DNA from: Amphibalanus amphitrite
Taxonomy: Eukaryota; Arthropoda; Thecostraca; Balanomorpha; Balanidae
Assembly: GCF_019059575.1 (NCBI RefSeq)
Contig: NW_024881583.1
Coordinates: 1,052,501-1,116,500, forward strand
Reading direction: 5' to 3'
DNA length: 64,000 nt
The position numbers and the translations under genes are program-made. Shown one piece after another: positions 23,601-34,416 of the stretch (positions are counted from its first letter, which is position 1; every line of letters begins with the position of its first letter). The notes below the pieces were generated by a model. It was not told the DNA's origin, made no database searches, and saw nothing but the letters and a program-made list of their open reading frames with translations.

Positions 23601-25936
23601 ACTAAAATTACGGGCTTTTGCGCCCAACATGCCTTTTTGGCGCGTTATCTGTATCGTTACCTATTTCAACAGTTTCGATAGATCTTCGAATGACACTACG
23701 AATGTAAAGCAAGCATATCAAAGTTATCATTGACAAACAGTAAGCTCCGCAACCACGAACGAGCGACAAACCTTCGAGGACGGCTTCACTCCTTTGGTGA
23801 CAAACATCAGCAGCTGGTCGTTCTTTAACGACGTCCACTGTTCCGCGAGGGTCTCCTGTTCCTCGCCATCAGACTGCTCCCTTGACCCCTCCTCGTCCGA
23901 TCCGGTGGCCAGGGCACCGTCCGGGCGAGCCCTCTTCGGGGACGGAGCCTCCGCCGGTCCCGCCGCCCGTTTCAGACCACTGGGGCTGTCCCGACGGGCG
24001 GTGGAGGACCCCGAGGCGGTGGTCGGCGGCGGCAGAAAGTTCACCGCGAACCGATGCTGTCCGCTGAGCAGCTCCAGAGAGTCTCCGTGCCGCAGTGACA
24101 CGGATTGGCCCTGAGGCAGCGGCCGGCCGAGCGCCGCCGACGGGTTGGCGCCGAGGGTGCGCACCAGGACCGTGCCCGACGACAGGTCGACGTCACACTC
24201 AACTGTGGGTAAAAATAGTAAATGGAACTGAGATATGTGATCACTTCACCTGCAACCTTCATCAAATTTACGCTTATTTTGTTGCTATAACAATCATTTG
24301 ACAAGACAAATACTCTCAAAATAAGTCTAGCCTTATATCTGCTTTGTTCCAGACAGCAAAGCATGACAGGTCATGGTGTGTCAAAAGTGGAAATAGCCGC
24401 CCGGCTTTAGTTCGCCAGCCTTGTCAATAGATGGCAGTACCACAATATGGGCAGCAGATCGTGCAATTGACGTCAAATTTTCGTTATCTGCTAAGAATTG
24501 AATGGCGGATCTTTTCATGCAAAAATCAAGTAAATCGGTACACAACTTTTCTAGCAACAGAGATATGAAGTCAAACACCCTGCCAGAGCGGCGGCGCGGC
24601 GGCCGGCGGCGGCCGTTACGCGCCGCCTGGGAGACTGCCGGCGCGGGACGGTCCGACTTGGCATTGCATTTAAACCTGTCAACTGCTTGGAATAGCTATT
24701 ATAGCAAAATTTTCATTCAAGTGAGGAATAACCATGGGCAGGAAGTATGTATGCTTGTGTGCGTACTGTGTAAGCTAAGAAACTGCACTAGCAGATACTC
24801 GCTAATATTAGATCCAGCCAAGTCCAAACGCATTCCAAGGGATGTGTTTCTGATGGGTCAATAATGTTTATCGTTCGAGGGCGGATACAGTTTAGACAAT
24901 ACAAAAAATATTTTTGCACAGCTCTATTCCTTGAATAATTCTCTTCAACGCCTCATTCCTAGTTAAGCGAATTAGCCCATCCTGGTTGAATAAATTAGGC
25001 GATTTCGCCACAAGGTCGCGGAAAACCGACCGAAAACGACCGCGCTCAACGTTAATTTGGGCATGCAGACTCTTAAAAACTCGCATTGGGCGGGTAGGGT
25101 TTCCCAGGTATTGCCTCCAAAACACCGTATTCCGCTCCCGAATACGTCCAAGTGACCCGCCTCGTTCCTAGTTAAGCTCTAATTAGATCAAGTGACTCAT
25201 AAGGAGCGAAAAAGCGACAAAAAGCATGAATTTCCCTATGGCGGCGGGCTGCCGGGTTGCCAGACGGCGCACCGGCTATTTCCTTTTTTGACACACCATG
25301 TTAATAACATCTTGTAGTGTTGCATGCTCAGCTTATTAGGGTGACAGGTGTCATTTATGAGCTTTATTGGCAAGCACATATGGTTGATTTTAGAACACAA
25401 ATGCCAAGGCCATTGGCTATTGCTATGTAACTGCTAAAATTATTGGTGAATATCAGGCTATACCAGGCCTAAAAAAATTACAATCATGGTTAGTCATAAT
25501 CTTTCAAGCAAAGCCCATTCTTTGAGATAGGGACCTCAGGAGGAGCAATGGCAGATTTCACACAAATCAGTGCAGGTCCACCATAAAACCAAGCTTGAGC
25601 TGACACCACTATGCTGGCACTATCGACCACTCTGAAAGACATGCTGCCTGGCGCCTGCTGGTGTTTAAGAGAATTCAGACCAGCCAGTGAGCAGTCGGAC
25701 AAATTTCTATATCTTCTTCTAGCTGCTCAAGCTGTGGATGAAAAAAGCTGGCTCACATCTTTAACTGTCTCAATCCAGTTCATGTTCAATAATGCAGCAG
25801 TGTTCATACCTTGCTTCTTGGAGCAGCGCACATCTTTTATCATAGTCTCTCTTGACCTTCCAATGATTTGTTTTCCATTCACAAGAGGCACATTCACCCC
25901 ATCTTTTCTCTTGAGTGTGCAACCAGAGAAGGACAT
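17642..25936 (-). CDS. PNKP: Bifunctional polynucleotide phosphatase/kinase
   Basis: Ten coding exons in transcription order: 25936-25810, 24202-23772, 23473-23315, 23056-22898, 22650-22482, 22143-22037, 19794-19651, 19273-19130, 18836-18775 and 17765-17642. All joins keep frame, giving 541 residues (about 520 is usual). PNKP restores 5'-phosphate and 3'-hydroxyl ends at DNA breaks for base-excision, single-strand-break and end-joining repair in the nucleus. Residues 1 to about 105 form the FHA domain (IIGRSRE, then RCSKKQ), which binds phosphorylated XRCC1/XRCC4-type scaffolds. A charged linker with a KRARP basic patch follows. The HAD phosphatase has its catalytic DLDGT at 191-195, FLTNQ at 235-239 and GDAAGR at 308-313. 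The kinase P-loop GPPGSGKS is at 390-397, followed by VDNTN and SRARY in exon 8. The C-terminus ends YRLYLLEK. All catalytic motifs are present, so the enzyme is probably active. Confidence 0.93.
18527..18605 (+). promoter_or_regulatory. CRE pair plus TATA-like box inside PNKP intron 9
   Basis: TGACGTCA occurs at 18527-18534 and again at 18581-18588, followed by TATAAAA at 18599-18605 on the plus strand. The arrangement resembles a CREB/ATF-driven core promoter read antisense to PNKP. No coding exon was found downstream, so it may be chance, an element remnant or a non-coding transcript start. Confidence 0.25.
19898..21095. mobile_element. TTAA-flanked AGGTCA element, copy 2 (PNKP intron 6)
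   Basis: TTAA at 19894-19897 and 21096-21099 flanks a 1198-bp element. Its ends, CCCGCGCCCTGGTGGGG and CCCCACCAGGGCGCGGG, are perfect inverted repeats. Just inside each end is a G-run/C-run hairpin, with roughly 11 G, a 9-base loop and 12 C on the left. The interior at 20050-20430 is packed with AGGTCA in tandem and spaced arrays, and TGACGTCA occurs near 20075 and 20910. It is homologous, in reverse orientation, to the copy at 52902-54097 over nearly its whole length. No transposase frame is present. It lies in the intron between the exons encoding the phosphatase-kinase linker and the P-loop, clear of the splice sites. Confidence 0.88.
21790..22065 (-). repeat. Minisatellite made of PNKP exon 6 end plus its 5' splice site
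   Basis: A unit of about 70-85 bp is repeated four times. Read on the minus strand, each unit contains the final 24-28 nt of exon 6 (coding VSAAR-EKE), a GAG/GTGAGG-type donor, and a G-rich run of variable length. The copy at 22037-22065 is the one joined to the rest of the exon and is the donor I used, because it gives the expected linker length. Units at about 21950, 21865 and 21800 are downstream decoys within intron 6. Confidence 0.75.
23163..23183. repeat. Short perfect palindrome in PNKP intron 3
   Basis: AGATTATCCG and its exact complement are separated by one base, giving 10-bp arms. It lies in the intron between the two phosphatase-domain exons. No function is known to me. Confidence 0.5.
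24372..25300. mobile_element. CATG-ended MITE, copy A (PNKP intron 1)
   Basis: Terminal inverted repeats start CATGGTGTGTCAAAA and continue for about 26 bp (GTGGAAATAGCCG inside on the left). CATG is either the tip of the repeat or a palindromic 4-bp target duplication. The element has a very GC-rich island at 24590-24650. It is a close relative of the copy at 27112-29187. A minus-strand frame of about 75 residues (24892-25125) is shared with that copy, but I recognise no domain in it. It sits between the two exons that together encode the PNKP FHA domain. Confidence 0.8.
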
Positions 25937-27111
25937 TTTAATTTCCTACCAAGTCATTTAGGAAAATAAATGGGTAAGAACTTGAGTTGTAGATTGCAAG
26001 CCAAAGACGGAAATGTTTTCATTCAGCAAAGTGAATTATTGGAGGCCTGTGAAAATCGCCTGCAAAGTAGGTACCTATCCCAAAACACAGCATTTATCTC
26101 TTATACACGCCTTTAGCTTGAAACATCACATGGCTGACATGGCTTGAAATCTTTCAAACTGAAACCTGTTCCAAACACACGTGTAGTTTTATTTAATGCA
26201 TCAAAAATCTACATCTATTACTATTCACCACTGAATTATAACAAAGACATAAATTTTGCACACACTTTGTTAACATATCACTATTTTCTGATACCATTAG
26301 CATGCATTTTATTTCGGTAGAAAATCGTGTCAACAAGAATAAATTGAACAAAAACTTTAACTTCATGTCCTCAGCAACAGATAATAATGCATCTGCAAGT
26401 AGAATGTCAAAATTGCAAACATAAGTCAAGTGCGAAAATAAAATATATAGTGCTAGCTCAGTATTTATGACATAGCTAGTTCTCATATCAGCTGTAAGCC
26501 TCCTTTTATTTTCTACATATCTGGCGCAGATGTGACAAACAAGCTGTTATGATTTTTGCTTTTGATCTAGTTGCCATGGTAATTTCATAGCAGCCTAATG
26601 TTAACATTCTATCTATCGGTGCTACTTCGAATCCCCTGAACACTAGTCACAGCGCAATGATTTTCGCGAGCACGGCCTCAGGCCTCAGCCTTGACAACAG
26701 ACCCATAATTCCGAGGAAAACGCGCAAAAAACGCGTGAGAAGTCCTCGGTAACCGGGCCCCGGGGTCTGATACTGCCGGAGGGGCACATCAGGTTTCGTA
26801 CCTATTTGTTTGGGAAAGACTGTGGTAAGTGTTGGTGTGGTGATAGATAGGGGATGACTGAGTGTGAATGTATGTAAATATGAACTGCTGACTGCTGGGC
26901 TGGAGTAGCAGGACCATCACCATGGCTATTTTCGTTACCAAGATAAATTAGCAAAACATTATTTTAACAGTTCAGGTAGGTAGGTACCTAGGTGGTAAAT
27001 GTTGACATGAAATAGCATCAAAAGTGAAATGTAAAAAAATGTGCGCCAGTTATGTGTGTTTTGAAGAATTAATGTTTCGTTCACCATCTAATGCTATATC
27101 ATGTGACCTTG
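25937..27111. other. PNKP upstream region
   Basis: This is AT-rich sequence 5' of the PNKP start codon. No gene was recognised. It contains the X-box-like site listed separately and probably the PNKP promoter. The transcription start cannot be placed. Confidence 0.4.
26570..26583. promoter_or_regulatory. X-box-like site upstream of PNKP
   Basis: GTTGCCATGGTAAT differs from the full palindromic RFX X-box only in its last base. It lies about 630 bp upstream of the PNKP start codon. A role in PNKP expression is inference from position. Confidence 0.35.
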
Positions 27112-29187
27112 CATGGTGTGTCAAAAGTGAAAATAGCCGCCCGGCTTTAGTTCGCCAGCCTTGTCAATAGATGGCAGTACCACAATATGGACAGCGGATC
27201 ATGCAATTGACGTCAAATTTTCGTTATCTGCTAAGAATTGAATGGCGGATCTTTTCGTGCAAGAATCAAGTAAATCGGTCTACAACTTTTCTAGCAACAG
27301 AGATATGAAGCAAAACACCCTGCCAGAGCGGCGGCCGGCGGCAGCCGTTACGTGCCGCCTGGGAGACTGGCGGCGCTGAACGGTTCCGACTTGGCACTGC
27401 ACTAAAACCGTTAACTGCTTGGAATAGTTATTATAGCAAAATTTTCATTCAAGTGAGGAATAACCAAGGGCAGGAAGCATGTATGGGTACCCGTCAAAAT
27501 TCGTGGAGATTTGGGTCGATATTTGTCCCACAACTGATTTCCTAGAAATAATTACCTTTTCATAAACCATGCACCCTAGGCTGTTCACAGTTGAAATTAT
27601 TCAAAAATGCCATTGCGCATGCGCGTAAAATGGTCCGTGACCCAGAAAAAATAAAAATTTCGTCTGGGTCACGCATTATCAAACCAGATACGTTCATTCA
27701 CCTCATGCGCGATATAACCCCCTTATCGGCAATGACCTTCTCCACACGTAGGCGGAAAGACTTGCCTGTCTTGATGATGTAGGTGGGCAGAATTTCTCTT
27801 CTGGGTCACGATTTTTTTTCCTGGGTCACGCTAAAATTCGTGACCCAGAAGAAAAAAATGCGTGACCCAGGGGAATGTTTTTTACAGTTTTCCGAATATG
27901 GCAAGTTTGTTATCGAATACTAATCTCCAAGTACATCTTATCTGGAGTACCTGAGCACGCAGCAACACGACACTGTGATTCTTTTCGACACTTACCAGCC
28001 ACAAGCCACAAGGGCGTGTGACCCAGAATAAAGAAATCTTATGGCACGCAGGAGATGATTTCCCCTGGGTTCGCCCAGCCCAACTGACAGTTTTCAGTTT
28101 CCGCCCCCGCTCTCTGCGCCTTCGCGGGATAGGACCATATGCAAGTCTGCAGACCCTGCTTACCCGGTCCGTAATGCTTTGAATGAGGAGCTAAGTACCG
28201 TGACCCAGAAACAAACGTGACCCAGAAAAAAGTTTGCCAAAAACCGTGGGACAGACGTTTTTGCGCTGTGCAGTTTTGCTAAATTGTATAACCAAAAAAT
28301 AAGAACCATGAAGAGAAATTTCAATGTTTTTGCTATTCACAACGCTCCCTCGCGCTCAATTATCTCTAAAAATAACTACACAGCAGCTCTGTAGATTTTT
28401 TTCGCAGGTTGTGGGACAAGCTAAAATACATAGGCACACAAAAGCACAGTTTTGGAAAGATGTCCAATTTTTTTTTTTGCCACTTTGCTGTTGCCTTTTC
28501 AATGATTTTTTTCTTCAATCAAATGTCCAAATCTCGCGTACGGACCCGTGTTACGCTGAAATAAGCTCATTTATTGACGTGAGGCATTATTGAAATCGTG
28601 GGACAGCATATCTCCACGAATTTTGACGGACACCCGTATGCTTGTGTGCGTACTATGTAAGCCAAGAAACTGCATTAGCAGATACTCGCTAATATTAGAT
28701 CCAGCCAAGTCCAAACGCATTCCAGGTGATGTGTTTCTGATGGGTCAACAATATTTATCGTTCGAGGGCGGATACAGTTTTAACAGTACAAAAAATATTT
28801 TTGCACAGCTCTATTCCTTGAATAATTCTCTTCAACGCCTCATTCCTAGTTAAGCGAATTAGCCCACCCTGGTTGAATAAATAAGGCGATTTCGCCACAA
28901 GGTCGGGGAAAACCGACCGAGAACGGCCGCGCTCAACGTTAATTTGGGCATGCAGACTCTTAAAAACTCGCATTGGGCGGGCAGGGTTTCCCAGGTATTG
29001 GCTACAAAACACCGTATTCGGCTCCCGAATACGTCCAAGTGACCCGCCTCGTTCCTAGTTAAGCTCTAATTAGATCAAGTGACTCATAGGGAGCGAAAAA
29101 TCGACAAAAAGCAGGAATTTCCCTATGGCGGCGGGCTGCCGGGTTGCCAGACGGCGCACCAGCTATTTCCACTTTTGACACACCATG
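27112..29187. mobile_element. CATG-ended MITE, copy B, interrupted by a nested element
   Basis: This copy has the same terminal repeats as copy A at both ends (CATGGTGTGTCAAAA facing its complement at 29173-29187) and matching internal sequence on both sides of an 1151-bp insertion at 27485-28635. Without the insertion it would be about 920 bp, matching copy A. The shared minus-strand frame lies at 28755-29012. Because copy A preserves the empty site, the order of events is clear: MITE first, nested element second. Confidence 0.8.
27485..28635. mobile_element. Nested TIR transposon with repeated GTGACCCAGAA motif
   Basis: Terminal repeats of 26 bp beginning GGGTACCCGTCAAAATTC (left) and GGGTGTCCGTCAAAATTC (right, complement) match at 24 positions. 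GTAT flanks both sides (27481-27484 and 28636-28639) and occurs once at the empty site in copy A, so the duplication is GTAT or a shorter TA inside it. The interior carries at least eight copies of GTGACCCAG or its complement, mostly followed by an A-rich tract, plus GTGGGACA near both ends. The longest plus-strand frame (27591-27782, 63 residues) shows no known domain. Confidence 0.75.
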
Positions 29188-31321
29188 GAAAGCTGAGAGG
29201 AAAATTTACCCTGGTTTTCAAGGAAATATACCACTTCACATGGGTTTTTTAACTGAACTATCAGTTTTGTAGCTTAAGGTGAGACAAAAACAAATCAGTA
29301 CCTAGCTTTTACAGCCCAATGATCACCCTAGCCAAAGTTACCTCTACTGATCTTAGTTCCAAAATCATGCCCTTATGAAGGAATGCATTCCCTTACTGAA
29401 GCATGCCAAGAATGTAGCCACCTGTGGCAGAGGCCAATCATCAGACAATCAGCATGCTGCTGGTTTGATTGAACTATGTAATATGGTTGATCAACACATA
29501 ATCAGCTTCTGCTGCCAACACTGTTTATTAGCCTATACCAAAGATGGAAAGTAGTTCTTCCTATTTCATTTAAGAGCATTACAATGCTTTGTAAATGTTC
29601 ATTATTTTCTTTTTTTGTCATTTCAAGCATGTAGTGAAAAACATTTCATAAAATTGGTATATTCCCTGTAAGATAAAGTGAAAGCAGCAGCCAGCAATGA
29701 ACTTGTCATTGCTGAACTGGACACTGGTAATTGTTAGGCACTATAGAATCATTGTGACATTGATAATTGTAAATTGAATGTCACAATAAACGCCTTAAAA
29801 CGCCCAAAAGGCGTTTTAAGGCGTTATATAGTTATTGTATTTATTTATCTATGGGGCAATTGATGTGTAGATATCTAAATTTAGCTGATTTTAATTCATT
29901 CAATAGTTATTAAGCTATTTTATTTGTTGAGCTGTTCAAATTGAAGTGTTATTTAAAGCTAATGATTAAAGGAAAAACAATTACAGCTGAGCTGTTCTTT
30001 ACAATCCTGGAGTAATGATTTACCAGAAGGGTGGCCTGCCCATGCCCAAGTCACTTTGGGCTCATTTTGGACTTTCAAATGAATTAATTGGAATGTAATG
30101 AAACAATCATTAGAGCTGGCAGACCAATGATTTAATTGCGCTGCAGCAAAGGCTGTGTCTGACACACGATGACAGACCTGCATGTGCTAATTGAGCCAGC
30201 AGGCAGTATTGAGCTCTGCACTTGTGCTATGCAATATGCATACACAGAAGCATTATAATGAGTGCTGGGAGTGGTATGCTTTATTCTGCACACTGACATG
30301 ACTGATAATTGATTTCATTGAACTTCAGTTGGATATATGTACCTAACCCTTTCCTGTTTATTTCAGATACTTACAAAGGTAGCAGTTTGCTGAATACTGC
30401 TGATTTAGAGATGATTAAGTTTATTGTAAGTACCTCCTTGTCCTGGCATATGAAATTAACTTTTCCTATATGGCAAACTAGGCTGATCTTACCATGACAA
30501 CCAGCTTTTGCTAGCAATTATCTTCTGGTTTGAGAAAATCACGTCCGCGTGGGCTCCGCAGCCAAGGGGGATGGGGCTAGACAGGGAAGGGGTATAAACT
30601 TGCATCCATAATTGTATTGCTTTTATTTGCAGGAGATACTAGATAGTAGATAACGTGATGATCATGATGGCATGTTGCCTTTACCTACGGCTATGGATAT
30701 CGGCGATTGCATGGATATTGATAATCGTAAATCAGAAGGACTGAAATCCTTACACACAAAAAGATGGTTAGGTATTGTCCCACTCCCACCAATGGAAAAA
30801 AACGTAAATATTATAGACCGATGTTCACTATTTCAGCTTGGTACAGTCTGAGGCGTAAAGATCGTAACAGAGTGTAATCCTATAAAGTCCTCTGGGGCTG
30901 CTGTTGTCTGTGTTGCTGCTAGCTGATGCTGATGTTGCCTAGTTAGACTCCGCAACCCTATCACGTTGTCCCTTTTGCCGCCCGGTCCGCTCCTCCGGAC
31001 CATGCCTCGCTGTCAGTGTGAGTTGTGCGCCCCCCCCCCCCCTCCCGCGGCATTCCGACCCCGGTATTTCTGGCGGCAGTGCCGCGGGCTATTTGGGTCA
31101 GCGCGCGGCAGCGTCGGCGCCGGCCGACGGGCAGGAAGTCACGGGCTCGGACACGCGCTCTGCGCTAGTAGTAGTGCCACGGAGAGACTTGGAAGGAGAG
31201 GCGGGACATAGTGATTCACCGACCGAACCACCAACCACGGGTCATGACCCGCGTGTGACCGGTGACCCGGCCGTCGCCCGGTGACCTCTGGTGACGGGCG
31301 GGACACTCGGAGTGGTGCAGG
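29188..31321. other. Intergenic region upstream of the STMP1-like gene
   Basis: This is mostly AT-rich with no recognised gene. From about 30960 to 31300 it turns GC-rich with many CpG, consistent with a promoter/5' exon for the small gene starting at 31322. A short hairpin at 29788-29825 is listed separately. Confidence 0.4.
29788..29825. repeat. Short hairpin-forming inverted repeat
   Basis: Arms of about 16 bp (AACGCCTTAAAACGCC and its exact complement) are separated by a five-base CAAAA loop. It is followed by a T/A-rich stretch. The stem is too short for a typical animal pre-miRNA. It may be the tip of a mobile element or chance. Confidence 0.45.
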
Positions 31322-32966
31322 ATGGTGCTGGTGCTGCTCTACGACCTGGTGATGGTCGGCTTCATTGCCGCCCATTTATTAGTAGGTGGCGCAGTAAGCA
31401 CACACTTTTCCTCCGCTGTGTTGGCTCGCACTTTCCCTCTCGTCTCGTCGTCTGAATAGGCTATGTGGGCACTTAGCATAATCCATCTCCCCGACCACAG
31501 CTTGTTTTTTAAGATTTTAAGTCAGATGAACTGAACTATTGGAAGACACGCCAAGAACAGACGCAATGTATCGACCATTTATTACCTTCTTTTTTTCTAA
31601 TGGACTAGTGAAGTAAGAAACTGCAGCCCATTTTCCAGACCGTTTGACTTTTTTTCGGTAACATTAAGTTGTGGATGCAGACGAACGCAATGTCATGGAA
31701 GTATCAGAACCTTTTTTTTACCTGACAAGGCCACTCCTAGCATTTTCTCGTCTGCAACAGTCGGCAGACATTTTTCTTTCTTTTCTCTCACTGCTCACAT
31801 CTACGAATCGAACACCTTTAGGGTGTGCCGTCACCCCATCCGCCTTCGGGCCGTTACGGATAGGAAAATGACTAGCTTCAGCGGGAGTAAAAGCGAACCG
31901 GGTTGCAAATGGCCCCATTCTCGGCGAGCGTTACGCTACCGGGCGGCCGGTGCTGGGCTTGGCAGCCGTCCCTGCCTTAATCACCCCGTAATACCGACCG
32001 GCTGGCGGTGACCCGTCTCAGCAGCGGCGGAAGAGGGAGGGAGGGGTGCTTCCGGGGAGGCGCGCTCCTCTAACCGCGTTATGTGAGATCACCACAATCC
32101 CTGCTCTGCTGCTACTCATGTGCCCAAGGCCTAATTACCCAAATCCAGAGCCCGCCATTGGGGTCGAATAGTTGGACACGCCCGATGAACTAACGCAATC
32201 CCCCCCCCCCCCCCATACCCCCATACGGCCTCAGTGTGGTCAAAGTATGAAGTATGAACCTTATTGATTAACTGATACCGACGGTATTCGCCGAAACCAT
32301 GCCTTACTATCGACTGTGTAACTAACCATACTCTCTCTCTCTTTTCAGCTAACTTTTGGAGCCGGCGTTTACGCTGGCATCTACGCCTGCCAAAATTACA
32401 ATGTAAGTATGTACCCTACGATTCGTGTAACATCAGGAAAACAGCGCGGGACCGCGGCTGGGCACCAGATAGCAGCAGTGTGCGCCACGCCTAGCGGGAG
32501 AGACTTGGGATGTTGTCACCTCGTTGGACCGAGGTCGATACGCCGATGCAGCAGCCCCAGTCTGTTATCGCCTCTGCGGCCGAAACTGTCTACCGCCTAT
32601 CGGCCGAGGTCATTGATAAGATTGTAGCGGATTAACTTCACATTCTCATGCGTTACGCGTGTCTTATCGACCTAAAATGTAAATGGTCGAAGAGTGATTT
32701 TTTCTCGAAACGGTTCGTGGATGGGACCCCTATGCCTAACTTATTACGATCAATGCGCTAAAATACCTCGCTAACTTTTTCCACCTTAGCAACAGTGCTT
32801 CCGTGCGTCACCAGCTGACTGCGAACTTATCGACAGATCGTCTGTGCGTTTAATATTGTGTCTGACAGATTTGTATTACTTTTTTCCTCAGATCCCGCGG
32901 GTCGATGATCCATCAGAAATAATGGACAAAGTTCGAGAGTTCACCGACAAATACAAGAAGAATTGA
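31322..32966 (+). CDS. STMP1-like short transmembrane mitochondrial protein
   Basis: Three small coding exons: 31322-31381 (or to 31393), 32349-32402 and 32892-32966, all in phase 0, encode 62 or 66 residues. Two donors 12 bp apart (GTAGGT at 31382, GTAAGC at 31394) both keep frame. Exon 2 encodes a glycine-rich half-helix ending YACQNYN. Exon 3 starts IPRVDD and ends in a lysine-rich helix (DKYKKN). The order hydrophobic helix, QNY, IP, charged helix is that of the STMP1/DUF4535 family, whose vertebrate member is about 47 residues, sits in the inner mitochondrial membrane and affects respiratory-complex function. The extra hydrophobic sequence encoded by exon 1 (MVLVLLYDLV...) is longer than usual. 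The final coding exon ends in a GTGAGT donor after the stop, so a 3' untranslated exon probably follows near 33332. Confidence 0.7.
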
Positions 32967-32970
32967 TATG

Positions 32971-34416
32971 GTGAGTAACTGTCATCTTGCCGAAGGCGCT
33001 TGAAAATAGTGCAATCAGATGTATTGTGAAGAAAAGGTCGGTCGCAAAGGGAGGTACTTTCGGTGATTGCCTCTGTTTGAGAATAACTGCACCGTTACGA
33101 AACTGCAGACGCCATACTCTGTTTGTAGTCTGAACATGCTAGCCTAGTTCGAAAGCTGCACGTCTATAAATCGATAGTGTATGATTCTGTGGTTAAAAAA
33201 TGTGAGCTCCGAACCGTGTGTAGTTCGCGCGGTCATCACCGCAATGACAGCGCATTGACAGTCCGTTCAGTTGCGATGGTTATCTCTGTAGTAAGTATTG
33301 CTTGCCTGACAGCGCCCTCCCTCCGCTCCCGCAGGAGCCGTTTTAGCACCTGGCTGGTGCAGCAGCCGGTGAAGGACCGTGGAGTCTGGTCCGAAGCCGA
33401 CCGCACCAGCCAGCCGTCAGACCCCGTGTATTCCAGTGTGGCAGATCAGTCAACTGCCGGAGACAGCGCCCCGATCGAATGAAGCTCCTGCCGTGATCAC
33501 CGCCGCGTATATAAACACTGTTTGGAACTATGACGTGTATTTTCATGTAAATAGAGCAGTATCCACTGACGAACGAAGGTGTCTGGTGGATGAACGGTGA
33601 CCGGCGGCGCGCCGGCCCGCGCGGTGGCGGCGGCGGCCGGCGCGCGTGGCCCCTTGCTGATGACGGATGACGGCGGTGGTCGGTGGCGGGCCGGACGAAC
33701 GGTGCGATGACGAGCCCAGAGACCGGGCGCCGGCGTGGCGCCATCTCTGTCCGTCCGTCTCTGGGCGCACTGCGGTGTGCTCACTGGTTGTACGTCGGCA
33801 CTGATAGTCCGCCGAGCCACACACATTCGTGTCCCATCGCCCGGCCGTGCGCGGCCGCACCTCAGTCCTCTCTCTCACTCTCTCTGGCCTCTCGCCTCCC
33901 GGGCTCCCGGCTCGCACATTCCCGTCGGTCACACACGTCTGGCGCACGCCTCTCCCTCACTCCCGGCACCTACTGGCCGGAGAAGCGGACGTCAGAACGA
34001 CCAGCAATGTGCACCTGAAAACGAACAGCGTCATACCAGCTTACCTCCTCGGCGCGGCGGCAACCCGACCGACCAGTCAGACTAGCACTCCAACCCCGGC
34101 AGTGGACTACTCTCGCACTCAAACCTGAAATCGTGATCTCCAGTGCACTCGGAAAAGGCGACGGCTTCTCGCCGCACGCCCAATTCAAAAGCGACCACCT
34201 ACAACTTACCTGTGTTCAGGAACGTCTGACGACGCTACGAAAAACTCGACACACGCTCACTTGCGCGCTATGGATAAAACAAACTGGGGGGTGGGGGGGA
34301 TGTCGCGGGCATTACGGTGTGCTCCGACGAGGCCGGTGCGTGGCGGCGGCCCTGGTGGGTGGTCTCCGCGGCACGGCGGCCGTCGGTTGTCCGCTGAGCG
34401 CTGGCGGTCGGCCGCT
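32971..34416. other. 3' untranslated/intergenic region between convergent genes
   Basis: This lies between the STMP1-like stop codon (plus) and the ACIN1 stop codon (minus), so the two genes are convergent. A 3' UTR exon of the small gene plausibly starts at 33332, after a pyrimidine-rich CCGCAG acceptor. The GC-rich stretch at 33590-33960 gives open frames on both strands without any recognisable domain. Confidence 0.4.

Noticed and set aside
27591-27782. 63-codon frame in the nested transposon
   Set aside because: Spans the repeated GTGACCCAG motifs and shows no transposase domain.
29788-29825. Hairpin as a microRNA precursor
   Set aside because: The stem is only about 16 bp with a five-base loop, too short for a usual animal pre-miRNA.
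33543-34128. Several 100-130 codon frames on both strands
   Set aside because: CpG-rich DNA between convergent genes; mutually overlapping and without recognisable motifs.
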